From contig OX442323.1 in NCBI GenBank assembly GCA_949358305.1, forward strand, positions 2,790,001-2,854,000: DNA of 64,000 bases, read 5' to 3'. Both the position numbers and the translations under genes were made by a program. Positions 46,294 to 57,221 of this stretch are shown here, piece by piece. Under the pieces are notes generated by a model. That model was not told the origin of the DNA. It saw only the letters and a list, made by a program, of their open reading frames with translations, and did not search any database. The stretch's first letter is position 1; every line of letters starts with the position of its first letter. Source of the DNA: Strigamia acuminata. Lineage: Eukaryota > Arthropoda > Chilopoda > Geophilomorpha > Linotaeniidae.

Positions 46294-47113
46294 TGTGGTG
46301 ACCCAGTTGGATAAGTGTCCCCCCAGGGCGGATGCTTGTCCTCTGAGTCACTGTGATTGAAGAGTCGTTCCCCCCCGAGTTGGCTCCACCTCCCCATGGC
46401 AGGTGTGTGCCCCGAGGGGGAGGAAGCGGCTGATGGTCAGCCCCCATTGGTTGATCGCCGGCCCTTCACCCCACTGCATAAAAGGCTGTGTTTCCCGCCT
46501 AAAGTCAGAACTTACACAAACGACACCAAGAACACAGCAGCTACCTCACCGTCAGGCCAACTTCAACTACAAGTTAGGATTGATCGAGGATCGCTGAGTA
46601 AAGTGCAAACTGTAACTCTCACGAAGTCACTTGCGAGCTATTCCTGCGAAAGCACGAGAATAGCCCTTGTGAAATCACCCAGAATAATCGCCCAGACGAT
46701 TATTCGCCGAAGTAAGTGTCCGAGTGCTTTGTAGGGAACCCCAAAGTTCCTAGACGAGGCCTCTGCGACGCTAAACAAACCCTAGACAACAGGCACGGAT
46801 AGAAGACTCGAAAGAGCATTCCACCGCGTCCGTGAAGACGAATCCGTGACGAATTAACGACAACTCGAGACGCCGCCTTTGTTCCGCCGACCACGCGGAA
46901 TCGACGACGCCATCTTGAGAAATCCTTTGTTCGACGCTGACCACGTCGACTCTAGAATTATTACTGAGTGTATTTTAAAGGCATAAAGCCTGGTGAATAA
47001 ATTACCTGTTTATTTACATACATTTGGTATTCATTTGGGTATTTACATAATTGATCACAGGTAAAGTATTACACGTTAGCGCTATTTAAACCTATACCAA
47101 GTAGGACGCGACA
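46294..47113 (+). repeat. M2 3' LTR (820 bp)
   Basis: Partner of 34247-35066, offset 12,047 bp. It is preceded by a purine tract (GGAGGAGGGACG, 46282-46293) that fits the plus-strand primer. AATAAA is at 46996-47001. It is followed by the AATT target duplication. Confidence 0.96.
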
Positions 47114-48261
47114 AATTTTTGGCCATTTCTCCATACATTAGCCTTTGCTTTTTTGACAAATTTTAAAAAGTGTCAAAAACATGCTTAAGACGTATAAAAT
47201 GCGCTAAAAAGTCGATTCCCGTTGGCGGAATTTGCATATCTGGCACCGTTGCAGAGATACACCACCTTTTCTGTTCAAAAAGTCAGTTTTTTGCTTATAT
47301 CTCTGCAACAGTGCCAGATATGCAAATTGCGCACACGGGAATCGATTTTTCAGCTCATTTTACGTCTAACCAGCACGTTTCTGGAACTTTTTCAATTTTT
47401 GGCCATTTATCCATACATTAGCCTTTGCTTTTTTGACAAATTTTAAAAAGTGCCAAACACATGCTTAAGACGTATAAAATGCGCTAAAAAGTCGATTCCC
47501 GTTGGCGGAATTTGCATATCTGGCACCGTTGCAGAGATACACCACTTTTTCTGTTCAAAAAGTCAGTTTTTTGCTTATATCTCTGCAACAGTGCCAGATA
47601 TGCAAATTGCGCACACGGGAATCGATTTTTCAGCTCATTTTACGTCTAACCAGCACGTTTCTGGAACTTTTTCAATTTTTGGCCATTTCTCCATACATTA
47701 GCCTTTGCTTTTTTGACAAATTTTAAAAAGTGCCAAAAACATGCTTAAGACGTATAAAATGCGCTAAAAAGTCGATTCCCGTTGGCGGAATTTGCATATC
47801 TGGCACCGTTGCAGAGATACACCACTTTTTCTGTTCAAAAAGTCTGTTTTTTGCTTATATCTCTGCAACAGTGCCAGATATGCAAATTGCGCACACGGGA
47901 ATCGATTTTTCAGCTCATTTTACGTCTAACCAGCACGTTTCTGGAACTTTTTCAATTTTTGGCCATTTATCCATACATTAGCCTTTGCTTTTTTGACAAA
48001 TTTTAAAAAGTGCCAAACACATGCTTAAGACGTATAAAATGCGCTAAAAAGTCGATTCCCGTTGGCGGAATTTGCATATCTGGCACCGTTGCAGAGATAC
48101 ACCACTTTTTCTGTTCAAAAAGTCAGTTTTTTGCTTATATCTCTGCAACAGTGCCAGATATGCAAATTGCGCACACGGGAATCGATTTTTCAGCTCATTT
48201 TACGTCTAACCAGCACGTTTCTGGAACTTTTTCAATTTTTGGCCATTTCTCCATACATTAG
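47114..48261. repeat. 280-bp satellite array, block C (about 4 monomers)
   Basis: Starts with the AATT duplication of M2 in mid-monomer and ends at the ATTAG target of M3 (48257-48261). The monomers are of the same variant types as block B. Confidence 0.98.
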
Positions 48262-48449
48262 TAATGTGTTCTGATCGTCGAATAAAATGATGAAAGTGGA
48301 TGCAAATGTTCATGTGTTCAAAAAGCAGCCATCTTGTAGTTGAAAATTACATAAGTGTTTTTAATAATGCAAAATAGTACAGGGGGCGCTCGCGTAAGCG
48401 GGCGCGTCATGAAATAACGTAAAATACAAAATGGAGTCAGGACACTCCA
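48262..48449 (-). repeat. M3 3' LTR (188 bp)
   Basis: Identical to 53072-53259. On the element strand it is preceded by AATTAAGGGGATGA, a polypurine tract (about 48450-48463) shared in form with M4. Confidence 0.94.
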
Positions 48450-48587
48450 TCATCCCCTTAATTGAGAACCAACCAAGGGAGCAATTCAAATACAATTAAT
48501 TCAAAAGTTACAACAAACAAAATGTAAAATTAAAAGATCGAATTACAATAAAGGATTCACTAAACAATCACAAACTCAGTTCATTAT

Positions 48588-51500
48588 TCACGTTCGCGAG
48601 AAACCGTAGAAGTCCGTTTGTTTTCTTGTCCTTGTTGGCCGTGGAGAGCGAGCAGCTTGCGGAGGTGGCGGAAGCGCAGGAGGCGACGGCGGTAGAGGAG
48701 GAAGCAACGGGGCAGGAGATCTCGGAGGTGAGTTTGGAATAGGAATATTAGGTTGAGGCGAATTAGGAGCAGGAAGTTGGGGTTGAGCTTGTACAGCTGG
48801 CGGAATCTCAGTGGAGGTCTGGGGCATAACGAATGGGCCCGACTGACGCTCATCCCCTTCAATTGAGCGATACGGTGAAATTGTCGATCGTTTCCGCAAC
48901 TGGTCAATGTGTCTCGACCACAAAACTCCATTCGCAATCTCGATAGCATACGTGGTGGAGGAAACCTTTTCCTTGACGACCCCGGGAATCCACTTGTCCG
49001 TGTGGCGATAGTCGCGCACGTACACCAAATCGCCGACATCGAAACTGCGCGCCGTTTCCATAAGTGCGGAGTCCGGCAACAAGCGAGGGTTGAGCAGGTG
49101 AAGCCGCGTGCGCATCGTGCGCTGCAGGAAAACATCAGCGGGCGTCAGCTTGGTCGTGGCGTGAGGTGTCGTCCTATAGGAGAAAAGGAACTGGCGGAGG
49201 GAATCAACGAGGGAAAAATTCAGATTCACAAATTTTTGCATTTGTCGTTTAAAAGTTCCGACAAATCCTTCGACGGCTCCATTCGTAGCTGGGTGATATG
49301 GTGGTGAAAAGGTGTGGCGGATGCCATTTTCCTCCAAAAAGTTCCGAAATTCGATTGCAGTGAACTGCGGACCGTTGTCCGAGTGCACGTGAATGGGCAG
49401 GCCGTGGCGACTAAACCAATCTTCAAGGACCGCAATGGTAGCAGCCGTGGTGGTGGTTGTCATCGCTTCGACCTCGCACCATTTCGATTTGGCGTCGACA
49501 CCGAGCAGAAAGGTTTTGCCGAGGAATGGCCCGGCGAAGTCGATGTGCAGTCGACCCCACACCTCATCTGGAATCGGCCATCGTACTGTCGAAGTTCGGG
49601 GTGGATCGGGCAGCGTCCGCTGACAGGTGTCACACGCACGCACAATGCGCTCGATGTCGGCGTCAATCGCCGGCCACCAAACTGTGGAGCGTGCCAACGA
49701 TTTTGTGCGCACGATGCCAAAGTGACCCGCGTGCAATTCGATCAAAATTGACGCGCGCAAGCCCTCGGGCACGACCAACCTATCATTTAGAAAAATAAAG
49801 TCATTAAAAAGGGAGAAAGCATCCTTATGCTTCTGGAATTCCCGCAATTCAGGTTTACTCTTGGGCCAGCCATTGCGCACGCAGCAGAGAACTTCTTGCA
49901 AAGTTGCTTCTGCAGCGTAAGCGGCTTGTAGCGATGGCAAAGAGACGGGGAAATCTGAAATAGAAATTGAAAGAATGTTGTTAACTTCAAAGTCGAGATC
50001 TTCGGATAGATCCACGAATGGTTGCGGATTGCGCGAGAGACCATCCGCGATAGCATTGTCCACCGCCGGCAAGTGTTCGATTAAATAGTCGTACGCCGAC
50101 AGAAACATGGCCCAACGATGAAGACGAGCGGCAACCACTTGATTGCATCCCTTTTTGTCTCCAAAAATGGACACCAAGGGCTTATGGTCAGTGTGAAGAA
50201 CGAAACGTCGGCCGAACAGGTAGTGGTGGAACTTCCTTATCCCGTAAACAATGGCGTAACCCTCCCTCTCGATCTGAGCGTAATTCCGCTGAGCAGCCGA
50301 CAATAATGACGACGCAAAAGCAATTGGCAAATGCTGGCCGTTTTTGTCGCGATGGGAAAGGAAGGCGCCAACTCCGACGGGGGAGGCGTCCACGGTCAAA
50401 AAAACTTCTTTCAACTGGTCGTAGTGAGTGAGAGCGGAGTCGACAGACACGGACTCGCGCACCTTCAACCAGGCGGCTTGGTGAACGTCTTCCCACTTCC
50501 AATCGACGTCGTCGCGAGTCAAGCGATACAGGGGCTCGAGTAAAGTCGATAAGTCCTTTATAAACCGACCGTAATAATTTATAAGTCCGATAAAAGACTT
50601 CAATGATGTTACATCCGTTGGACGCGTTGCATTTTTCAGTGGGGCGATTTTGGATGCAATTGGAGCGAGGCCGTTCTTCGAAATACGAAAACCCAAAAAT
50701 TCAATTTCATCTTGCAAAAATTGGCACTTGCCTCGATTCAAAGTCAGTCCAGCGCCATCGAACTTGCCAAGTAGGCCATCCAAATTGTGGAGATGAACTG
50801 GATCTGTGCGTCCCGTGACCGCCGAGTCGTCGATAAATGGCTGAGTATTGCCAACATCTGCCGTCAAAATATCCATTTCGCGCTGGAAAATTGGTGGAGC
50901 TGTTGAAATACCATAAAAAAGACGATTAACGCGAAAAAGGCCCAGGTGAGTGTTGATGGTGCAAAGTTCTTGGCTAGCTGCGTCCAACTCGAGCTGATTG
51001 TACGCCGAATTCATGTCGAGCTTCGAGTACGATTTACCACCCGAAAGTTTAGTAGTGACATCAGCAAAAAGGGGCAGCGGATACGAACACGGCAGCACGG
51101 CTTTATTTACTGTTCGATTGTAGCAGCCGGCAATTTTAATAGTTCCGTCGGACTTGCGCACGTGCATGATTGGGGTTGCCCATTTTGACGACGCGACGGG
51201 CGTGATAATTCCCAAAGACTGGAGTCGTCGCAATTCCTTCTCAAGTGCAGGTTTGACCGACAGTGGCACCGGGTAAGCTTTCAAAAATATAGGTGAAAAA
51301 TCTTTGTCAACAGCTATACTTACCGGTGCCACGTTGTATCGGCCGATTTCGTCGCGGAAAACGTTTTTATGCTTGTCTAAAATCGTCCGCAACGTCTCGA
51401 GATCAGCTGCACTGGCGGAGCATTGCGGCGCAGCATCTTTAGCTGCCGCAGCCACAGGAGGAAGCGATTTATACGCAGGGGCAGCAACAATCGACGGCGG

Positions 51501-52889
51501 AGACGGATCGTCTTGCGAAGCAGGAAACACTTCCCCCTCGCGAGTTGGAGCGAAGGTGGCGGCCAATTCCATGTTGTTTGGACCTGCAGCCCGCTGTCGA
51601 GTCGCACGTTTGCGAGCGGATTTCGAAGGAACACCAGCAGCAGCGCGATAAATTACGGAACGAAGGGCCGCACCAGCAGCGTGCAGCAAACCGAATTCGT
51701 CCATCCAGTCACGTCCGAGCAACGGAACTTGGCCGTGGTCAGCAATACACAACGGCAATTCGAGTGTTTTCCCGTCGTACGTAACTGGAACGATGCACAC
51801 GCCCGTCATCGGCAAAGAATGGCCATCGTACGACGATAATTCAGTGGAAAGTGGCTTGATCTGAAACTGAGAAAAATATTTGTTATGCATCGCGCGACTG
51901 ATGATCGTCGCTCCAGCTCCAGTGTCAATTTCCATCCACAAAAGCGTTTGAGCGATTCGCAGCTCGAGAACGAGTGGTTTGGTCGGCCTGATGGACACTT
52001 CATTCACCGCGATCGGGGTTTTAGGCTTCCTCGTACGAACGGTGTAAAATGTCAGCTTGCGAGGCGCCGACACAGTGGTGTGGTGAGCGGACGTCGAAGA
52101 TTTCGTGGAGCGACAGACGGGCTTAATGTGGCCCTCAATGCCGCAACCGTGGCACTTCGCAGTGCGAAAACGACACTCGTCCTGGCGATGGCCAGTTCTG
52201 CCGCAGTGTTTACACTTCTGTTTTTCGTGCTGTGGCTTCGAGTGGTCCGACTGCTGGTGCTGCTGACCGGAGGTGCCCCTCGAGGAGCGTTTTCCTCCTT
52301 TTTGCGAGTTCGCCTGTGGTCGTGATGAGTTTCCCGACTTGTGTAGCTGGTGCACAGACTGCTGCGCATCGACGAAGCTGGACACGTCGGCTCCGGCGAT
52401 TTCGGCGGAGGTAGCGGCTTCGAGGGCTATTGCAAAGGTTAAATCCTTTTGCACATATAGCGTCTCTTGAACCTGCCGCATATTCAAACCTATGACAAAC
52501 TGATTCCGCATTTCGTCATCCTGAGCAGTGTCGAAGTCGCAATACTTGGTGAGTGAGTGAAGAGCGGCTGCAAAATCGCTCACAGATTCGCCCTTATTGC
52601 GCTTACGGGCTCGGAAACGGACAATTTCCCCTTGCTTAACCGGTCTAGGCTTCTGGTTCTTGATCATCAAGTCCGAGAGCTGCTTAAATGTTAACTCCGT
52701 CGGCTTCTTCGGTCTGGCGAGATCCACGAACTTGGCGAAAGTGGCCATGCCCACACAAGCCAAAAGTGTATTCACTTTTTCCTTGTCGTCGACGATTTTA
52801 TTGCAGGAGAAAACGCATTCGATTTGCATTAAATAGGTCTCCCAGTCGTCGAGTGGGTTATATTTCTCGGGTGCCGCAACCAAAGGCAT
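48588..52889 (-). CDS. gag-pol: M3 Gag-Pol polyprotein, single reading frame
   Basis: 1,433 residues from ATG 52889, chosen because the following residues (MPLVAAPEKYNPLDDWE) align with the Gag start of M4. Gag region about 1-225; two CCHC knuckles at 226-239 and 246-259. The protease motif DTG is at 322-324 (IDTGAGATI). The reverse transcriptase box is FIDD at 685-688 instead of YLDD or YVDD, and the usual CGDY upstream motif reads AGCY. RNase H acidic residues are near 834, 874, 901 and 949. The integrase has an HHCC module (C1086, C1089) and core D1117, D1171 and E1207 (D-x35-E). A Pro-rich C-terminus ends the protein. There is no frameshift or stop; Gag and Pol would be made as one precursor. 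Confidence 0.94.
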   Translation of the reverse strand: MPLVAAPEKYNPLDDWETYLMQIECVFSCNKIVDDKEKVNTLLACVGMATFAKFVDLARPKKPTELTFKQLSDLMIKNQKPRPVKQGEIVRFRARKRNKGESVSDFAAALHSLTKYCDFDTAQDDEMRNQFVIGLNMRQVQETLYVQKDLTFAIALEAATSAEIAGADVSSFVDAQQSVHQLHKSGNSSRPQANSQKGGKRSSRGTSGQQHQQSDHSKPQHEKQKCKHCGRTGHRQDECRFRTAKCHGCGIEGHIKPVCRSTKSSTSAHHTTVSAPRKLTFYTVRTRKPKTPIAVNEVSIRPTKPLVLELRIAQTLLWMEIDTGAGATIISRAMHNKYFSQFQIKPLSTELSSYDGHSLPMTGVCIVPVTYDGKTLELPLCIADHGQVPLLGRDWMDEFGLLHAAGAALRSVIYRAAAGVPSKSARKRATRQRAAGPNNMELAATFAPTREGEVFPASQDDPSPPSIVAAPAYKSLPPVAAAAKDAAPQCSASAADLETLRTILDKHKNVFRDEIGRYNVAPVSIAVDKDFSPIFLKAYPVPLSVKPALEKELRRLQSLGIITPVASSKWATPIMHVRKSDGTIKIAGCYNRTVNKAVLPCSYPLPLFADVTTKLSGGKSYSKLDMNSAYNQLELDAASQELCTINTHLGLFRVNRLFYGISTAPPIFQREMDILTADVGNTQPFIDDSAVTGRTDPVHLHNLDGLLGKFDGAGLTLNRGKCQFLQDEIEFLGFRISKNGLAPIASKIAPLKNATRPTDVTSLKSFIGLINYYGRFIKDLSTLLEPLYRLTRDDVDWKWEDVHQAAWLKVRESVSVDSALTHYDQLKEVFLTVDASPVGVGAFLSHRDKNGQHLPIAFASSLLSAAQRNYAQIEREGYAIVYGIRKFHHYLFGRRFVLHTDHKPLVSIFGDKKGCNQVVAARLHRWAMFLSAYDYLIEHLPAVDNAIADGLSRNPQPFVDLSEDLDFEVNNILSISISDFPVSLPSLQAAYAAEATLQEVLCCVRNGWPKSKPELREFQKHKDAFSLFNDFIFLNDRLVVPEGLRASILIELHAGHFGIVRTKSLARSTVWWPAIDADIERIVRACDTCQRTLPDPPRTSTVRWPIPDEVWGRLHIDFAGPFLGKTFLLGVDAKSKWCEVEAMTTTTTAATIAVLEDWFSRHGLPIHVHSDNGPQFTAIEFRNFLEENGIRHTFSPPYHPATNGAVEGFVGTFKRQMQKFVNLNFSLVDSLRQFLFSYRTTPHATTKLTPADVFLQRTMRTRLHLLNPRLLPDSALMETARSFDVGDLVYVRDYRHTDKWIPGVVKEKVSSTTYAIEIANGVLWSRHIDQLRKRSTISPYRSIEGDERQSGPFVMPQTSTEIPPAVQAQPQLPAPNSPQPNIPIPNSPPRSPAPLLPPLPPSPPALPPPPQAARSPRPTRTRKQTDFYGFSRT

Positions 52890-53060
52890 TTTCGAGCGGT
52901 AAAGTTGATAAAAAACGAGCAAAAACTTGCGATCAAGAGTTCGGGCCTAACGGTCAACGCGTGGTCAAAGACGCGTGGTCGGGGGCGAAAAGTTCATCCA
53001 ATTCGACAAGAAAGCACACAAAAGTTAATAAAAGTTGATGGATTCAATTTGTACTCATCT

Positions 53061-53070
53061 CTCGTCGCCA
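53061..53070 (-). promoter_or_regulatory. M3 primer-binding site, tRNA-Ser-like
   Basis: On the minus strand TGGCGACGAG starts one base after the LTR. It matches the 3' end expected of tRNA-Ser(GCT) over ten bases; M4 has a longer match at the same place. Confidence 0.65.
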
Positions 53071-53071
53071 A

Positions 53072-53259
53072 TAATGTGTTCTGATCGTCGAATAAAATGA
53101 TGAAAGTGGATGCAAATGTTCATGTGTTCAAAAAGCAGCCATCTTGTAGTTGAAAATTACATAAGTGTTTTTAATAATGCAAAATAGTACAGGGGGCGCT
53201 CGCGTAAGCGGGCGCGTCATGAAATAACGTAAAATACAAAATGGAGTCAGGACACTCCA
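53072..53259 (-). repeat. M3 5' LTR (188 bp)
   Basis: Identical to 48262-48449 and very short for an LTR. Joined to satellite through the ATTAG duplication at 53260-53264. Confidence 0.94.
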
Positions 53260-54944
53260 ATTAGCCTTTGCTTTTTTGACATATTTTAAAAAGTGCCAAA
53301 AACATGCTTAAGACGTATAAAATGCGCTAAAAAGTCGATTCCGGTTGGCGGAATTTGCATATCTGGCACCGTTGCAGAGATACACCACTTTTTCTGTTCA
53401 AAAAGTCAGTTTTTTGCTTATATCTTTGCAACAGTGCCAGATATGCAAATTGCGCACACGGGAATCGATTTTTCAGCTCATTTTACGTCTAACCAGCACG
53501 TTTCTGGAACTTTTTCAATTTTTGGCCATTTCTCCATACATTAGCCTTTGCTTTTTTGACAAATTTTAAAAAGTGCCAAAAACATGCTTAAGACGTATAA
53601 AATGCGCTAAAAAGTCGATTCCCGTTGGCGGAATTTGCATATCTGGCACCGTTGCAGAGATACACCACTTTTTCTGTTCAAAAAGTCTGTTTTTTGCTTA
53701 TATCTCTGCAACAGTGCCAGATATGCAAATTGCGCACACGGGAATCGATTTTTCAGCTCATTTTACGTCTAACCAGCACGTTTCTGGAACTTTTTCAATT
53801 TTTGGCCATTTATCCATACATTAGCCTTTGCTTTTTTGACAAATTTTAAAAAGTGCCAAAAACATGCTTAAGACGTATAAAATGCGCTAAAAAGTCGATT
53901 CCCGTTGGCGGAATTTGCATATCTGGCACCGTTGCAGAGATACACCACTTTTTCTGTTCAAAAAGTCAGTTTTTTGCTTATATCTCTGCAACAGTGCCAG
54001 ATATGCAAATTGCGCACACGGGAATCGATTTTTCAGCTCATTTTACGTCTAACCAGCACGTTTCTGGAACTTTTTCAATTTTTGGCCATTTCTCCATACA
54101 TTAGGCTTTGCTTTTTTGACAAATTTTAAAAAGTGCCAAAAACATGCGTAAGACGTATAAAATGCGCTAAAAAGTCGATTCCCGTTGGCGGAATTTGCAT
54201 ATCTGGCACCGTTGCAGAGATACACCACTTTTTCTGTTCAAAAAGTCAGTTTTTTGCTTATATCTCTGCAACAGTGCCAGATATGCAAATTGCGCACACG
54301 GGAATCGATTTTTCAGCTCATTTTACGTCTAACCAGCACGTTTCTGGAACTTTTTCAATTTTTGGCCATTTATCCATACATTATATGCCTTTGCTTTTTT
54401 GACAAATTTTAAAAAGTGCCAAAAACATGCTTAAGACGTATAAAATGCGCTAAAAAGTCGATTCCCGTTGGCGGAATTTGCATATCTGGCACCGTTGCAG
54501 AGATACACCACTTTTTCTGTTCAAAAAGTCAGTTTTTTGTTTATATCTCTGCAACAGTGCCAGATATGCAAATTGCGCACACGGGAATCGATTTTTCAGC
54601 TCATTTTACGTCTAACCAGCACGTTTCTGGAACTTTTTCAATTTTTGGCCATTTCTCCATACATTAGGCTTTGCTTTTTTGACAAATTTTAAAAAGTGCC
54701 AAAAACATGCTTAAGACGTATAAAATGCGCTAAAAAGTCGATTCCCGTTGGCGGAATTTGCATATCTGGCACCGTTGCAGAGATACACCACTTTTTCTGT
54801 TCAAAAAGTCTGTTTTTTGCTTATATCTCTGCAACAGTGCCAGATATGCAAATTGCGCACACGGGAATCGATTTTTCAGCTCATTTTACGTCTAACCAGC
54901 ACGTTTCTGGAACTTTTTCAATTTTTGGCCATTTCTCCATACAG
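53260..54944. repeat. 280-bp satellite array, block D, right edge of the array (about 6 monomers)
   Basis: Private changes rare in the interior are visible: CCGGTTGG at 53341-53348, ATATTTT at 53281, TCTTTGCA near 53425, GCGTAAG near 54147, a 3-bp insertion at about 54383 and TTTGTTTATA near 54537. The array ends inside a monomer at TCCATACA (about 54944), after which the sequence is unrelated. Confidence 0.97.
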
Positions 54945-55742
54945 CTTAAAAGTTATGCTGGAGTTTTAAGGGGCAGAAAATATCCAAGTTGAATATTTAA
55001 TTAAATAAATGATGAATCATTACAAATTTCACCTGAGATTTACTTTATTATCAGATAAACAAAGTCACAAATTTTCAGCAAAAAAATTCATAGAAAAAAA
55101 AATTTTCCTATTTAAGAAAAAGCTTGTCCATATCCGTATAGCCAAGGATTAATCTTGTGATAAAATAATCATTGAGGCATTAAAAAAAGGCAGTGGTTTT
55201 TCTTGTTTACTTGCATAATGATGCACATTTGAATACGTTTATTTAAGTAATTCAGTATTTTTGTGATAGAAATTTAAGTTTTGTCACAATGGCTGGCTTT
55301 ATTTCAGCTGATTTGTATCCTTTTTAAAAGGAAAACATTTAACTTAAGACCACTAAGATAAGTTGGATAGTACTAATTTTATGGTGCTCTACAACTTTGT
55401 AATTGACTTTTTTGCTCTAACCTGATTGGTTTAGAAGTTAGCAAGTGAATATCCTTGAAAATAGCCGTCAAGGTCAAATTTGATGACATCATTGGATTGC
55501 TCTCACCCAACTTCCTATACGATCACTTCATCAAAGTTGGCCTAGATGCAATGGCTGAGGAAATATTTGAGGGGAACAGACTTTTGTTCCACCCTGTATA
55601 ATACAGTGCTATTTTTAACTACTACCGGGAGTTTTAAACTTGCAAAATCTGGCTGACAAAGTAGGTTTTTAATTCATACCATTCTATTTCAAGATATTTC
55701 TTAAATACATTCTATTTCAAATCTTACACCCACAAATTGTAC

Positions 55743-55818
55743 GCGGTCGGCGGATTCTCCAACAGATACCACACAACCTATGCGTTGTATCTGGTCGTTT
55801 TGAGAGTCGCCGACCCGC
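55743..55818. other. GC-rich 76-bp imperfect hairpin
   Basis: GTCGGCG pairs with CGCCGAC at the base and CAGATAC pairs with GTATCTG near the loop, with a small bulge. It stands out in AT-rich surroundings. It could be a structured RNA, a tiny foldback element or chance. Confidence 0.4.
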
Positions 55819-55987
55819 TCCCATGCGATGAGACGTCGAGCGTCGCCAGAGCGAGTTTGGTGCTATGGTGGTCAGGGTAATCGATTAGAACAAAAAGGGA
55901 AAAATATGTATGTAACAATTGTGGGAATAGTTATATTCACAACCGTTCACTGACAAAATATCTTAAAAATTGTAGCACTGAAACAAA

Positions 55988-56070
55988 ATGCCTAAAAAAA
56001 ATTGTATTTTTCCCGGATGTCAGAAAACATTTTTTCATGACAATTAATTGTACATTTGTCACTTGAGCAT
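55988..56070 (+). pseudogene. Possible C2H2 zinc-finger remnant
   Basis: The first codons read MPKKNCIFPGCQKTFFHD, similar to the C-x4-C half of fingers found in transposon-associated proteins. A stop follows at once and the histidine half is only recovered out of frame. Too short to assign. Confidence 0.2.
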
Positions 56071-57221
56071 GGATTGAAAATAAGTAACAGTGATCTTGAA
56101 TTTAACTGCCTGGATGATTTTAAAATTTGAAAGGAAAAAATAGAAACTGACACAAATTCTTATTTTAGTCCACATGCTGGCAAACACATTTCAGGGGAAA
56201 ATACTCTGTATCTATGTCTATTACATTTGTCAAATTGATGGTTCTAATAAACTTCACAGAAAATCCAGAGAAATGGGAAGAAAAACTTCAAGAACTCATA
56301 TTAAATGATGCATTAAAATTGGAAATAATTGTCCAGCACAAAGTTTGACTACACAAAATAAGAATTCCTTAAAGTTATTGTCGCAAGCATTGCCCCATGC
56401 ATCACTGCAATGCACATCAAAAGATGCAGTTGATTGTGTGACTCCATTTTGAACACTCACACACTTGTTACCAGGTGTAGTGGTGAGTCACAAATCCTGG
56501 AACTGGGCAATTAGGAGATTAGAGAGAGGGAGGAGTTAGTCACATCATCTGCTCTCAAGTGAGCATGTCAACTAGCATCTGTGATGGCACTGCCAGGATT
56601 AGCAGGGGTTGGAACTCACATTCCAACACCTGTGAAAAAGCAGTGAAAGAACAGTTGCCACTACACTTTCAAGCAGAGAACAACTCTTGAGATGCACCAG
56701 CCAGTTTTGTTCACCCAGGCAGAGAGAAGCAGTGTTCTTGTAGTTTGAGGACCAACTACACCTAAAAGGACTTAGAGGAAAAAGGCAGTTTCCACAACTG
56801 AAGAGAATTGGCCATCCAGTAGAACTTCAACTACATTTTGACTAGATGAATCCTCCAAGGCCATTTGGACTCAACAAGAAGCAGTGCTTCTGTGAACATT
56901 CATGTGTGTGTTATAAGTGCGTGTGTTTAGTGTCTGAGGACCATAAATAATTGTGAGTACCATTATATTGCCACTATTTCATTTTCTTTCTTTTATTGAT
57001 TGATTTTATTAGTTAGAAATGAATTGTTAGTTAGAGTGTTTAAACTAGTTTAGTTTAGCTTGATTTATGTACTGTGTTACATAAATCAATTGTGCAGGGT
57101 TAGATATTGGTGTGAACCAGTCCTACAGAGGACAAATGAAGTAACTTTTTATTTTAATCATTTTTCATTTAAACTTTTTACTTTGAGTAAACTATTATTT
57201 CAAAATGAAGTTTTTAGTGAA

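Larger units (their letters stand above)
34247..47113 (+). mobile_element. M2: complete Ty3/gypsy LTR retrotransposon with gag, pol and spliced ORF3
   Basis: 820-bp LTRs (34247-35066 and 46294-47113) look identical and enclose 11.2 kb. The target duplication is AATT (34243-34246 and 47114-47117), and the satellite monomer continues in phase across it. LTR ends (TGTGGTGACC...GCGACA), PBS, frameshift site and gene order match M1, but the proteins are strongly diverged, so M1 and M2 are two families of one lineage. All three coding regions are open. Confidence 0.97.
48262..53259 (-). mobile_element. M3: complete Mag-like Ty3/gypsy LTR retrotransposon
   Basis: Identical 188-bp LTRs (48262-48449 and 53072-53259) flank a single 1.4-kb-codon gag-pol frame on the minus strand. 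ATTAG is duplicated (48257-48261 and 53260-53264), and the monomer continues in phase beyond it. On the element strand the LTRs start TGGAGTG and end ACACATTA, so the end is TA rather than CA. The small size, fused frame, two zinc knuckles and tRNA-Ser-like primer site fit the Mag group. Confidence 0.95.
54945..57059. other. AT-rich region right of the satellite, no intact gene
   Basis: No frame of note. It contains a GC-rich hairpin (55743-55818) and a short C2H2-finger-like remnant (55988-56070). The stretch 56430-56960 has the look of decayed non-coding element sequence, with a TGTGACTC...GAGTCACA inverted pair, but I could not define its boundaries. Confidence 0.5.

Noticed and set aside
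2979-54944. CRISPR-like array (regular repeats)
   Set aside because: Direct 280-bp tandem monomers with no unique spacers, in a eukaryotic genome with introns: it is a satellite.
56430-56960. Solo LTR in the AT-rich flank
   Set aside because: Start and end cannot be defined, no partner is in the window and no target duplication was found.
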